From the NCBI GenBank assembly GCA_023703535.1, contig CP097967.1, forward strand, positions 222,001 through 286,000: a DNA stretch of 64,000 bases, written 5' to 3'. Made by a program: the position numbers and the translations under genes. The DNA comes from SAR86 cluster bacterium. GTDB taxonomy: Bacteria; Pseudomonadota; Gammaproteobacteria; Magnimaribacterales; TMED112. A model generated the notes under the pieces. It saw only the letters and a program-made list of their open reading frames with translations, searched no databases and was not told the origin of the DNA. Below are positions 35,889 to 43,850 of the stretch, piece by piece; positions within the stretch are counted from its first letter, which is position 1; every line of letters starts with the position of its first letter.

Positions 35889-36453
35889 TAGAGTGAAGGT
35901 CGTTCATTATAATCATCCAGTCTTTGAGTAAGATTTTGTCGATATTGTTTATAGCCCTCTCAAATGCATTTGCCATTTCCCTTTTTTCTTGCGGGTTTGG
36001 TTTCTTTATGACCCAAGAATCTGTCTGTTCTTTATTTGGTGGATGTCCTATACCAAATCTTAATCTGACAAATTCGTTTCCTATTACTTTTAAAATGTCT
36101 CTTAGACCATTGTGTCCAGCATGACCTCCAGATAGCTTTAACTTCACATCACCTGGCTCAAGGTCCATATCATCATGGACTACTAATATATCTTTAGTGT
36201 CTTTAACCTTATATTTCCTGACAAGTTGGAGTGTTTTGCCGCTTCTGTTAATAAATTCTCTTGGTTTTATCAAAGCAATCTTATGATCTTCAAAATCAAT
36301 TTCAACATAATCTGCATCAATTTTTTTTAAGTATTTAAAATCTGTATTGAATTCTTTGGCAATTAAATCAAGGAAGTCATAACCTGCATTATGTCTAGTT
36401 TTTGAGTATTTATCGCCTGGGTTGCCTAAACCAACGATACAAAGATGAAGCAA
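35878..36453 (-). CDS. pth: Peptidyl-tRNA hydrolase
   Basis: Recycles peptidyl-tRNA released from stalled ribosomes. It has 191 residues from TTG at 36453, which gives LLHLCIVGLGNPGDKYS and aligns with E. coli Pth (194 residues). The frame is open further upstream but only as a shadow of rplY. AGGAG lies 13 bases upstream. The catalytic His is in TRHNAGYDFLD, and family motifs are KPREFINRSGKTL, VVHDDMDLEPGDVKLKLSGG and HNGLRDI. The TTG is one base after the rplY stop, implying coupling. Confidence 0.93.
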   Translation of the reverse strand: MLHLCIVGLGNPGDKYSKTRHNAGYDFLDLIAKEFNTDFKYLKKIDADYVEIDFEDHKIALIKPREFINRSGKTLQLVRKYKVKDTKDILVVHDDMDLEPGDVKLKLSGGHAGHNGLRDILKVIGNEFVRLRFGIGHPPNKEQTDSWVIKKPNPQEKREMANAFERAINNIDKILLKDWMIIMNDLHSNEH

Positions 36454-36454
36454 T

Positions 36455-37168
36455 TTATTCTGATTTCTCCTCAGAATTATCTGGCTTATTTTCTTCAGGA
36501 GCTTTTTCATTATCACCTTCCTGTGTTGTTGCCTCTTCACCTTCAACAGCATCAGCATCTTCCTCAACTTCATCTTCAAGAAGCATTGCTCCACCTCTTG
36601 CAGTTAATACTGAAACAATTACAGGATCTTGATTTTTCAAAGATTTTGGAAAACTATAAGAGGAATTTTTTTCTAGTGCACTTAGCCTTACCTTTTCTTT
36701 AGATTTTATTTCTTCCATATCTACTTCGATAAATTCTGGAATATTATCTGGATCAGCTATTACTGAAAGTTCTTTTAATACATGATTTATCACTCCACCC
36801 TCGATTTTTACTCCAAAGCATTTATCTTGATTCGTTAAAATAACCGGAACAGTAACATTGATTTTTGTACCTTTTGAAACTTTTTGTAAATCGAAATGGA
36901 TAAAAATATTCTTTGATGGATGTTTTTGTACATCTTTAAAAACAACATTATGTTTTTTGTCCGCAAGTTCTAATTCAACTAGAGAGTTAAAAACTGATTC
37001 ATTATTAATGATTTTAAGAAGTTCGTTGTTTTTGACTTGTATTGCAACTGGTGCATCTTTTCCTCCATAAACAACTCCAGGTACTAATTTATTTTCATAA
37101 ATAGCCTTCTTTGATGAGAGGCCACCTGTTTTTTCTCTTATTTCAGCTTTTAATTTTAAAGTTTCCAT
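36455..37168 (-). CDS. rplY: 50S ribosomal protein L25 (CTC/TL5 type)
   Basis: 5S rRNA-binding ribosomal protein. The 237 residues include the L25 domain (about 1-95; LKAEIREKTG, VPGVVYGG, VFKDVQKHPSKNIFIHFDLQ) and the TL5/CTC C-terminal beta domain (about 96-185; TVPVILTNQDK, GVINHVLKELSV). The E. coli protein is only the first domain (94 residues). The last 45 residues are a very acidic, low-complexity tail rich in Glu, Asp and Ala. Its start shares one base with the prs stop. Confidence 0.94.
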   Translation of the reverse strand: METLKLKAEIREKTGGLSSKKAIYENKLVPGVVYGGKDAPVAIQVKNNELLKIINNESVFNSLVELELADKKHNVVFKDVQKHPSKNIFIHFDLQKVSKGTKINVTVPVILTNQDKCFGVKIEGGVINHVLKELSVIADPDNIPEFIEVDMEEIKSKEKVRLSALEKNSSYSFPKSLKNQDPVIVSVLTARGGAMLLEDEVEEDADAVEGEEATTQEGDNEKAPEENKPDNSEEKSE

Positions 37169-38115
37169 TATTTAAAAAGTTCGCTTATTGAGTCGCCTGT
37201 TGTAATCCTTTTAATTGATTCAGCAATTATTGGCGATATATCAAAGACGTCTATTTTAGGACATTTTTTTGATTTGTCACCAATATCAATAGAGTTTGAC
37301 ACCACAAGTCTATCAATAGCTGATTTATTCAAATTTTCGATAGCATTCCCTGAGAGTACAGGATGAGTAATATATGCTATTACTTCTCTTGCACCTTCTG
37401 CTTTCAATGCATGGCTTGCATTACTTAGAGTACCTGCTGTATCAATTAAGTCATCTGGAACTATACAAACTTTATCTTTTACATCACCAATTAGATTAAT
37501 AACTTCTGACTCATTAGCTTTTTCTCTTCTCTTATCAATAATAGCTAAATCTTTTACACCAAGCGTTTTTGCAACTGATCTTGCCCTTATAACACCACCA
37601 GTATCTGGTGAAACTACTTGTAAATCTTCAACTTTATATTTACCAATAATTTCTTTGCACATAATATTTGATGTATAAATATTATCTACTGGAAAAGAAA
37701 AGAAACCTTGAATTTGTTCAGAGTGAATATCAAGAGTAATAACTCTGGAAATGCCAACACTGGTTAAGACTTCAGCAATAACACGAGCACTTATCGGAAC
37801 TCTTGCTGACCTTACTCGTCTGTCTTGTCTGGCATAACCAAAATAAGGAACGACGGCTGTAATTGAGTTTGCTGAAGCTCTTTTTAAAGCATCTGCAATC
37901 AGAACTAACTCCATTAAATTCTTTTCAGCAGGCGAGTCTGTAGATTGAATTATAAATGTATCTGAGCCTCTAACATTGATATCGATTTCAACGTTCACTT
38001 CGCCATCACTAAAAGTACTCACTTTGATTGGAGCTAGTTTTTTTCCGAGGTTTTTCGCAACTGACTTTGCTAGTTGTTTATTTGAGTTTCCGCTAAATAG
38101 TAATTGTTTTTCCAT
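37168..38115 (-). CDS. prs: Ribose-phosphate pyrophosphokinase
   Basis: Makes PRPP from ribose-5-phosphate and ATP for nucleotide, histidine and tryptophan synthesis. Starting at ATG 38115 gives 315 residues, identical to E. coli, and aligns MEKQLLFSGN with the family N-terminus. An ATG at 38118 is the only close alternative; anything further upstream would be inside tRNA-Gln. Motifs include the ATP-loop YARQDRRVRSARVPIS and the PRPP-binding CIVPDDLIDTAGTLSNA. No Shine-Dalgarno sequence exists in the 7 bases between the tRNA 3' end and this ATG. Confidence 0.95.
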   Translation of the reverse strand: MEKQLLFSGNSNKQLAKSVAKNLGKKLAPIKVSTFSDGEVNVEIDINVRGSDTFIIQSTDSPAEKNLMELVLIADALKRASANSITAVVPYFGYARQDRRVRSARVPISARVIAEVLTSVGISRVITLDIHSEQIQGFFSFPVDNIYTSNIMCKEIIGKYKVEDLQVVSPDTGGVIRARSVAKTLGVKDLAIIDKRREKANESEVINLIGDVKDKVCIVPDDLIDTAGTLSNASHALKAEGAREVIAYITHPVLSGNAIENLNKSAIDRLVVSNSIDIGDKSKKCPKIDVFDISPIIAESIKRITTGDSISELFK

Positions 38116-38122
38116 CATCTGT

Positions 38123-38197
38123 TGGCTGGGGTGGTAGGATTCGAACCTACGAATGGCGCCACCAAAAGGCGCTGCCTTACCACTTGGCCACACCCCA
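38123..38197 (-). tRNA. tRNA-Gln(TTG)
   Basis: A 75-base tRNA on the minus strand with encoded CCA. The acceptor arms TGGGGTG and CACCCCA pair, with the U1-A72 pair typical of tRNA-Gln. The anticodon stem-loop GCGCC-TTTTGGT-GGCGC gives anticodon TTG. The T arm is GTAGG-TTCGAAT-CCTAC. It lies between ispE (12 bases upstream) and prs (the next ATG is 4-7 bases downstream), the conserved gammaproteobacterial ispE-tRNA-Gln-prs order, and must be cut out of the shared transcript. Confidence 0.97.
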
Positions 38198-38209
38198 TTG
38201 TCATTAAAA

Positions 38210-39010
38210 TCAATTGTATTCTAAACTTTTAGCAACAAAAATTCTAAACTTCTTTTTAGTATTTCTTTTCAATAACTCAATATCATCTTTCAAGGGATTT
38301 TCTAAAAAAACACTTGAGCCGGTACCAGTAAGTTTTAATTTATCTCTAAATCTTTCGCTACCAATATCGATTAAATAGTCATAAAAAGCTTTAAATTCAT
38401 TTGATTCACTTTTAAGAGGTTCAAAAAATGAATTAGTTTTTTTATCGGGATGGCGATTTGTTTGAAGAAATTTTGAATTGTAGAGATCTTTTGTTGAAAT
38501 GTTGAAATTTGGCGAAATTATTAAATATTCACTTTTAAAAGAGTGTTCTTTTTCAAATACCTCACCAACTCCACTAGCAAAACCACTTTTTTGTTCTAAG
38601 AAAATAGGAATATCAGCACCAAGTTTTTTTGAAATTTCAGTTTTATCTAAATTTTTAATTTTTTCTCCATGAAACATACAAAGAAATATTAGGGTTGAAG
38701 CTGAATTTGAACTTCCAGAACCAAGTCCAGAGCCATAAGGAATATTTTTTTTAAGGTTTATATTGAAAACTTGTTTTTTATTAAATACTTCATTAAACCA
38801 ACTACAGGTTTTTTCAATAATATTATTCTTAATAAGATTAGGGTCATCACAAAAAAATGAGTTTTTCACGGATGGAACAAAATTTATCTCATCAAAAATA
38901 TCAATTAATTCGAAATGTGTATAAATATTATGATAGCCATCATTTCTCTTAGATAGCACATTTAAAAAAGTATTGATCTTTGCTGGTGATTTATGTGTGA
39001 ATGAGTCCAT
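38210..39010 (-). CDS. ispE: 4-diphosphocytidyl-2-C-methyl-D-erythritol kinase
   Basis: GHMP kinase that phosphorylates CDP-ME in the MEP isoprenoid pathway. It has 266 residues, somewhat shorter than the usual 280. The N-terminal SPAKINTFLNVLSKRNDGYH motif carries the substrate Lys, and the GHMP ATP loop is IPYGSGLGSGSSNSAS. The catalytic Asp is in KLGADIPIFL and the C-terminal motif is LTGTGSSVFL. It is the first gene of the minus-strand run through ychF and diverges from hemA. No lolB gene lies upstream, although lolB commonly sits in this hemA-ispE gap. Confidence 0.94.
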   Translation of the reverse strand: MDSFTHKSPAKINTFLNVLSKRNDGYHNIYTHFELIDIFDEINFVPSVKNSFFCDDPNLIKNNIIEKTCSWFNEVFNKKQVFNINLKKNIPYGSGLGSGSSNSASTLIFLCMFHGEKIKNLDKTEISKKLGADIPIFLEQKSGFASGVGEVFEKEHSFKSEYLIISPNFNISTKDLYNSKFLQTNRHPDKKTNSFFEPLKSESNEFKAFYDYLIDIGSERFRDKLKLTGTGSSVFLENPLKDDIELLKRNTKKKFRIFVAKSLEYN

Positions 39011-39097
39011 AGAATGCTAATTTTATTATTTTTACAGCGAGAATTCAGTTACTACATTGAACAACTCAATTCAAACAGATAAACTTGCACATCCGTT

Positions 39098-39103
39098 TAT
39101 AAT
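39098..39103 (+). promoter_or_regulatory. Possible -10 box upstream of hemA
   Basis: A perfect TATAAT stands 25 bases before the hemA ATG in the 118-base divergent ispE-hemA gap. The matching -35 position (around 39075-39080, ACAGAT) is a poor fit, so the promoter may need an activator or lie elsewhere in the gap. Confidence 0.35.
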
Positions 39104-39128
39104 TTATATATAAAAATAAGGTCTAATT

Positions 39129-40310
39129 ATGGAATTACATTGTTGGGGCATAAGTCATAAATCTACTTCTTTAGAAGTAAGGGAAAAGTTCGCCTTTAAT
39201 AAAAAGGAAATAGATGAAGTTCTCACAAACCTAAAGATTACAAATACATTTGATAATGGGATTTTGCTCTCAACTTGCAATAGAACTGAATTTTACTCAG
39301 TCTGCTCAAGGTCTGATATAAAAAATTTTGAAAAGGTTGTTTCTAAAATTTTAAATAAATTTGAAAATCTCAGAAAAAATGACCAATATCTGTACGCTGG
39401 TACTGAAGCATTTAAACACTCATTAAAAGTGATGACAGGTATAGATTCAATGATAATTGGTGAGCCAGATATATTCGGCCAAGTAAAAAAATCGCTAAAT
39501 AATTCACGTTCAATGGGATTTTTAAATACTGAATTGGAAAATACTTTTAATAATGCGATAAGATTTTCAAAACTCATAAGAACTGAAACTGATTTATCAA
39601 AGAACCCACTTTCTATATCAACTATAGTAGAAGGATTTATATCAAACGAAGATGAAATAAACTCTGTTCTCGTTATTGGTGGTGGTGATGTTTCTCGAAA
39701 GTTAGTGCCAAAACTTAATAAAAAAGGGAAAGAAGTCTTTTTAGTGAACAGATCTGATGTTGAAATAAGTGGAATAAAAAGCGACTCACTTTCGAAAATT
39801 AATACCTATCTTAAAAAATCTGATGCAGTCGTCATAGTTGCATCATCTAACAAAAATTTTATTGAAGAAGATTTTTTATCAAAAATTCAAAAAAATATTT
39901 TAGTTTTTGATTTAGCAATTCCAAGAAATATATCTTTTAAGATTCCAAAAAATAAAAATGTGACTGTCATTACTCTCGATGAGTTGGGAGAGATGTTGAA
40001 AAAAAATGAGGATACTAGAAAAGAGGAAGTTAATGCTGCTAAAGAAATTATTAAGTTAAATGCTGATAAAGAATTTAGAAAGCTTAGAAATAAGCAAATG
40101 ATGGGGAGAAACCAAAAGGAAGCTAGAGAGAAAATTTTCAATGCAAAAACGGAAGCGCTTAAAAAAGCTAAAAGTAGTTTAAAAAAGGGCATTGATGTAG
40201 AAGAAGTTTTAGAAGATCTTGCTAATGAAATTGCGTCAAAGAATGCCCATGAATTATCAAAAATAATTGATGACCCTTCAATTATAAGCTTTATTAAAAA
40301 GTCCAAATGA
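39129..40310 (+). CDS. hemA: Glutamyl-tRNA reductase
   Basis: First step of the C5 route to 5-aminolevulinate: reduces glutamyl-tRNA to glutamate-1-semialdehyde. It has 393 residues. The catalytic Cys50 is in LLSTCNRTEFY; GISHKSTSLEVREKFAF is the N-terminal motif. The MIIGEPDIFGQVKKS and NADPH-binding VIGGGDVSRKLV segments and the C-terminal dimerisation helices follow. Four-base overlap with prfA. The hemA-prfA-prmC order is conserved. It is first in a long overlapping run to 47917. Confidence 0.96.
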   Translation: MELHCWGISHKSTSLEVREKFAFNKKEIDEVLTNLKITNTFDNGILLSTCNRTEFYSVCSRSDIKNFEKVVSKILNKFENLRKNDQYLYAGTEAFKHSLKVMTGIDSMIIGEPDIFGQVKKSLNNSRSMGFLNTELENTFNNAIRFSKLIRTETDLSKNPLSISTIVEGFISNEDEINSVLVIGGGDVSRKLVPKLNKKGKEVFLVNRSDVEISGIKSDSLSKINTYLKKSDAVVIVASSNKNFIEEDFLSKIQKNILVFDLAIPRNISFKIPKNKNVTVITLDELGEMLKKNEDTRKEEVNAAKEIIKLNADKEFRKLRNKQMMGRNQKEAREKIFNAKTEALKKAKSSLKKGIDVEEVLEDLANEIASKNAHELSKIIDDPSIISFIKKSK

Positions 40311-41392
40311 GAGATTCAATAAGAGATACTTTAGAAAACTTAAAGAAAAAAGAAAAAGATCTAAATGCATCTCTTTCAACACCAGAAATTACAAGCAATA
40401 TACAAAAACTTACATCGTTAAATAAAGAATTATCTGAAATTTCAAACATTGTCGAAGATTATGAAAAGTATTTGATGCTCGAAAAGAACTTAGAAGAAAT
40501 AAATGAATTGCTTCTTGATAAAGATATGAAGGATCTAGCTCAAGAAGAAAAATCATCAACAGAAAGCCAACTTACTGAACTAGAGACTGAGATAATGTTT
40601 AAATTGTTGCCAAAAGATGAGGATGATGCAAAAGATATTTATCTTGAAATAAGAGCTGGTGCTGGTGGTGATGAAGCAGCAATTTTTGTTGGTGATCTCT
40701 ATCGAATGTATTCAAGATTTTCAGAAAGGAATAACTGGAAAGTTGAAAAAGTAAAAGAGGTTATATCTGGCCCCGGAGGATTTAAAGAAATTATTGCAAT
40801 GATTTCTGGAGAAAAAGTTTATGAGAGGATGAAATTTGAATCAGGTGTCCATAGGGTACAAAGAGTTCCTGAAACAGAATCACAAGGTAGAATTCATACT
40901 TCAACTTCTACAGTAGCAATTTTGCCAAAAGTTGATGACATAAAAGAAAGTGAAATTAATCAAAGCGAAATTAGGATTGATACTTTCAGAGCATCTGGCC
41001 CTGGTGGTCAGTCAGTAAACACTACTGATAGTGCGGTGAGAATTACTCATATTCCTACTGGAATAGTTGTTTCTCAACAGGATGAAAAATCACAACATAA
41101 AAATAAAGCAAAAGCCCTAAGTATCCTTTCCTCAAAAATTCATGACTTTGAGAAACAAAAATTAGAAAGTGAAAGAGCTTCCAAAAGGAAAAATATGGTG
41201 GGAACTGGAGATAGAAGTGAAAAAATTAGGACCTATAATTATCCTCAAGGGAGGGTAACTGAACATCGAATAAAATTGACAGTACACAACTTAGAATCCG
41301 TGATAGATGGACAATTGAATGAAATTGTTGATTCATTAATCACTCAAAGTAATGCTGAAAAACTTTTAGAAATTGAAGAACAATCACAATAA
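40307..41392 (+). CDS. prfA: Peptide chain release factor 1
   Basis: Recognises UAA and UAG stop codons and triggers peptide release. The 361 residues are full length. The GGQ motif is at residues 233-235 (RASGPGGQSVNTT). The stop-codon-recognition region contains GRIHTSTSTVAIL in place of a PxT-centred loop. The RF1-specific EIRAGAGGDEAAIF is present. The GGQ glutamine is the target of PrmC, encoded next with a 20-base overlap. Confidence 0.96.
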   Translation: MRDSIRDTLENLKKKEKDLNASLSTPEITSNIQKLTSLNKELSEISNIVEDYEKYLMLEKNLEEINELLLDKDMKDLAQEEKSSTESQLTELETEIMFKLLPKDEDDAKDIYLEIRAGAGGDEAAIFVGDLYRMYSRFSERNNWKVEKVKEVISGPGGFKEIIAMISGEKVYERMKFESGVHRVQRVPETESQGRIHTSTSTVAILPKVDDIKESEINQSEIRIDTFRASGPGGQSVNTTDSAVRITHIPTGIVVSQQDEKSQHKNKAKALSILSSKIHDFEKQKLESERASKRKNMVGTGDRSEKIRTYNYPQGRVTEHRIKLTVHNLESVIDGQLNEIVDSLITQSNAEKLLEIEEQSQ

Positions 41393-42146
41393 ATTAACAA
41401 CTATTTCCGATGCTTGGCGTAATGCTTATGGTAAGGACTACGAAGAGGGCCTTCATTTTTTATTAAAAACCAATGATCTTTTAGAAAGAGATGTAGAAAG
41501 AATATGCTTTGAAATTTCTGAAAAAAGGCCTATTCAGTACATTATTGGAAATTGGGATTTTTATAACGGCAATTATGAGGTCAATTCAGATGTCTTAATT
41601 CCAAGACCTGAAACAGAGACTTTAATTGAGCACATAGAAAATTCTAAATTACAGCCAAAAAGCATTCTTGATTTAGGCACTGGAACAGGATGTATTGCTA
41701 TTGAACTATCTAAAATATTTCCAAAAGCCACCGTTGATGCAGTTGATGTGAGTATAAAGGCAATATCTATTGCAAAGACAAATGCTAAAAAAAATAATGC
41801 AAACGTTAGATTTTTAAATTCAAACTGGTATCAGAAAGTGTCGTTGAAGTACGATTTAATTGTAAGCAACCCACCATACGTAGATAGGAGCACCAACACA
41901 AATGAGAGTTTAAAATTTGAACCAGAAGAGGCTATTTTTTCAGATGAAAATGGTTTGAAAGATCTTAGAATAATAATTTCTCAATCAAAAGATTATTTAA
42001 ATTACGGAGGAATTATTTTTTTGGAGCATTCTCCTGAACAAAAAAAGATAATAAAAAATCTATTGAAGAAAAATGGCTTTAGAGACGTCAGTTCGATTAA
42101 AGACCTTAAAAGGACGGAGAGGTTTACTTTTGGCAAACTTGAATAG
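41373..42146 (+). CDS. prmC: Release factor glutamine methyltransferase PrmC
   Basis: SAM-dependent enzyme that methylates the GGQ glutamine of release factors. It has 257 residues with the NPPY catalytic motif (IVSNPPYVDRS) and SAM motif ILDLGTGTGCIAIEL. PIQYIIGNWDFYN and VLIPRPETETLIE are family signatures. The N-terminal helical domain is shorter than in E. coli (277 residues). I use TTG 41373 as start; there is no ATG before the conserved part and a start at a later ATT cannot be ruled out. It follows prfA as in E. coli. Confidence 0.9.
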   Translation: MKNNHNKLTTISDAWRNAYGKDYEEGLHFLLKTNDLLERDVERICFEISEKRPIQYIIGNWDFYNGNYEVNSDVLIPRPETETLIEHIENSKLQPKSILDLGTGTGCIAIELSKIFPKATVDAVDVSIKAISIAKTNAKKNNANVRFLNSNWYQKVSLKYDLIVSNPPYVDRSTNTNESLKFEPEEAIFSDENGLKDLRIIISQSKDYLNYGGIIFLEHSPEQKKIIKNLLKKNGFRDVSSIKDLKRTERFTFGKLE

Positions 42147-42873
42147 AATTCCCCAAAGGTATTACTCACAGCTAGTCTTAGATGATTTTTCTTATGTAGA
42201 TCAAAAGATACTTTGTGAAAGTGAAGTCACAATTATCGGTTGTGGCGGTTTGGGTTCACCATTAGCAGTCTATCTTGTAGCTGCAGGGGTTGGAAAGATT
42301 AACCTTATTGATTTTGATGCGGTCGAAGAGAGGAATCTTCATCGTCAGGTTTTTTATAAAGAATCAGATATTGGTAGAAAAAAAGTTGAAGCCCTTAAAG
42401 ATTATTTAATTAATTTAGATAAAGAGGTTGAAGTAAACATCTATCCTGTAAAGTCATCAGAAATTAACTTTAAGAGAATTAATTCTAATTTATTCTTTGA
42501 TTGTACAGATAATCTAAAAGCTTCATTTGAACTGAATGAAGAAATGGTGAATTTAAATAAACCAATCTGCTTTGCTTCAGCTTCTGAGTTTAATGGTCAA
42601 ATTATAATTTTTAAAAATTCAAAAAAAGAACATTGTTGCTACTCTTGTTTATTCAAAGAGTCAGGTGATTTAGAGACTAACCATTGTGTAAGTCTTGGTG
42701 TTTTGGGTCCTGCTGTAGCAGTTATAGCCTCAATGCAGTCACTAATTGGAATGAGGTTTATTTGTGGAAAATTTGAAGAAACTGAAACTCTAATTAGAGT
42801 TGATACTTCAAAATTTGAAATCAAGAAAAACAGAGTTTTTCCTGATAAATCTTGTAGACTAAATCGGCTATGA
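42130..42873 (+). CDS. MoeB/ThiF family sulfur-carrier adenylyltransferase (E1-like)
   Basis: Activates the C-terminus of a MoaD- or ThiS-like sulfur carrier by adenylation. The start TTG 42130 has GGAGAGG 7 bases upstream (42116-42122); an upstream in-frame ATG at 42073 lies inside prmC and lacks such a site. The protein has 247 residues. The ATP-binding motif is IIGCGGLGSPLAVYLVAAGV and the following segments are NLHRQVFYKESDIG and CVSLGVLGPAVAVI. The first zinc pair (CYSC) is present but the C-terminal pair is reduced to one Cys in PDKSCRL. MoeB is often next to prmC; the choice between MoeB and ThiF is open. Confidence 0.87.
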   Translation: MANLNRIPQRYYSQLVLDDFSYVDQKILCESEVTIIGCGGLGSPLAVYLVAAGVGKINLIDFDAVEERNLHRQVFYKESDIGRKKVEALKDYLINLDKEVEVNIYPVKSSEINFKRINSNLFFDCTDNLKASFELNEEMVNLNKPICFASASEFNGQIIIFKNSKKEHCCYSCLFKESGDLETNHCVSLGVLGPAVAVIASMQSLIGMRFICGKFEETETLIRVDTSKFEIKKNRVFPDKSCRLNRL

Positions 42874-43850
42874 AAAAATTAGGTGTTGTTGAGGGTTTTT
42901 ATGGAAGCTTAATGAGCTTTTCACAGAGAAATTCTATTGTTGAGTCACTGAGCAATAATAATCTTAACTTTTATTTGTATGCTCCCAAAGAGGATCCCTT
43001 TATTAGAAAGCATATTGATTTAGATCATTCAAAAGAGTGGGAAGAGCAATTTCAAAATTTTTGTCACAACGCAAATGAAAAGCATATTCAAATCAGTGCT
43101 GGTTTGTGTCCAAAAACAAATGATTATGGTTCACTTGCAAATAAGATAAATAAATTTAAATCTCTTGGCTGCAATCATTTCGCTATACTCTTTGATGATA
43201 CTGAAGATTATGATTTAAAAAGCCAACTTGATATTTTTAATAGAGTAGAAAGTGAATTTCAGGATAGTGAAATTATTTTTTGTCCAAGCATATATACATC
43301 TGAACTTATAGATCAAAACCAAAATACTAAAGAGTATTTTGCTAGCTTTAAGAATAATTTCCCTAAAGATAAAACATTTATTTGGACTGGCCCTAAGGTT
43401 ATTTCTGAAGAGTTAAATGATGAAGTAGATAACGATCTTGAGGATATGGACAACAGCAATATTGCAGTTTGGGATAACTATTTTACAGTCGACTCATGTC
43501 CTGAACTATTGAATTACAGTTATTTTGATCATTTAGACATTCAATATCTCAAGAAAAAAGAAATGTATTTTATTAATTTAACAGGAATGCTGTATACAGA
43601 TAGTTTAATAATTAACACTTTTGGACATTTCATAAACGGCAAAACAATTTCTTTTGAAGAGCTACTTAAAGAAAATAAGCTTGATAAAAATCTTATTGAA
43701 CTCATCCATTTGTTTAATCCAAAAAATAAATTAAAAATAACTGATTCAGAAAATATGAAAATCAAAAAAATTCTTCAAGAATGGTTTTCTCCACTGAAAA
43801 ATGAATGGTATCCTTATCTACACTACTTAAAAAAAAGGGGCGAAAAATGA
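42870..43850 (+). CDS. GH84-like beta-N-acetylglucosaminidase
   Basis: A 326-residue protein with the landmarks of the GH84 O-GlcNAcase/hyaluronidase-like catalytic domain. These are GVVEGFYGS at residues 5-13, FYLYAPKEDPF near 34-44, the catalytic Asp pair in AILFDDTED (Asp109, Asp110), IFCPSIY, FIWTGPKVISEEL and VWDNYFTVD. It is only the catalytic domain plus a short helical tail, with no signal peptide or extra modules, so it is predicted to be cytoplasmic. Natural substrate is unknown; GlcNAc from cell-wall recycling or a GlcNAc-modified protein are possible. The ATG overlaps the MoeB-like stop by 4 bases, and the next ligase overlaps its stop by 4. Confidence 0.83.
   Translation: MKKLGVVEGFYGSLMSFSQRNSIVESLSNNNLNFYLYAPKEDPFIRKHIDLDHSKEWEEQFQNFCHNANEKHIQISAGLCPKTNDYGSLANKINKFKSLGCNHFAILFDDTEDYDLKSQLDIFNRVESEFQDSEIIFCPSIYTSELIDQNQNTKEYFASFKNNFPKDKTFIWTGPKVISEELNDEVDNDLEDMDNSNIAVWDNYFTVDSCPELLNYSYFDHLDIQYLKKKEMYFINLTGMLYTDSLIINTFGHFINGKTISFEELLKENKLDKNLIELIHLFNPKNKLKITDSENMKIKKILQEWFSPLKNEWYPYLHYLKKRGEK

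Noticed and set aside
36454-36594. Upstream extension of pth
   Set aside because: It is an out-of-frame reading of the acidic rplY tail; Pth homology starts at TTG 36453.
38119-38193. Upstream extension of prs
   Set aside because: The added residues are a translation of tRNA-Gln; Prs homology starts at the ATG pair after the tRNA.
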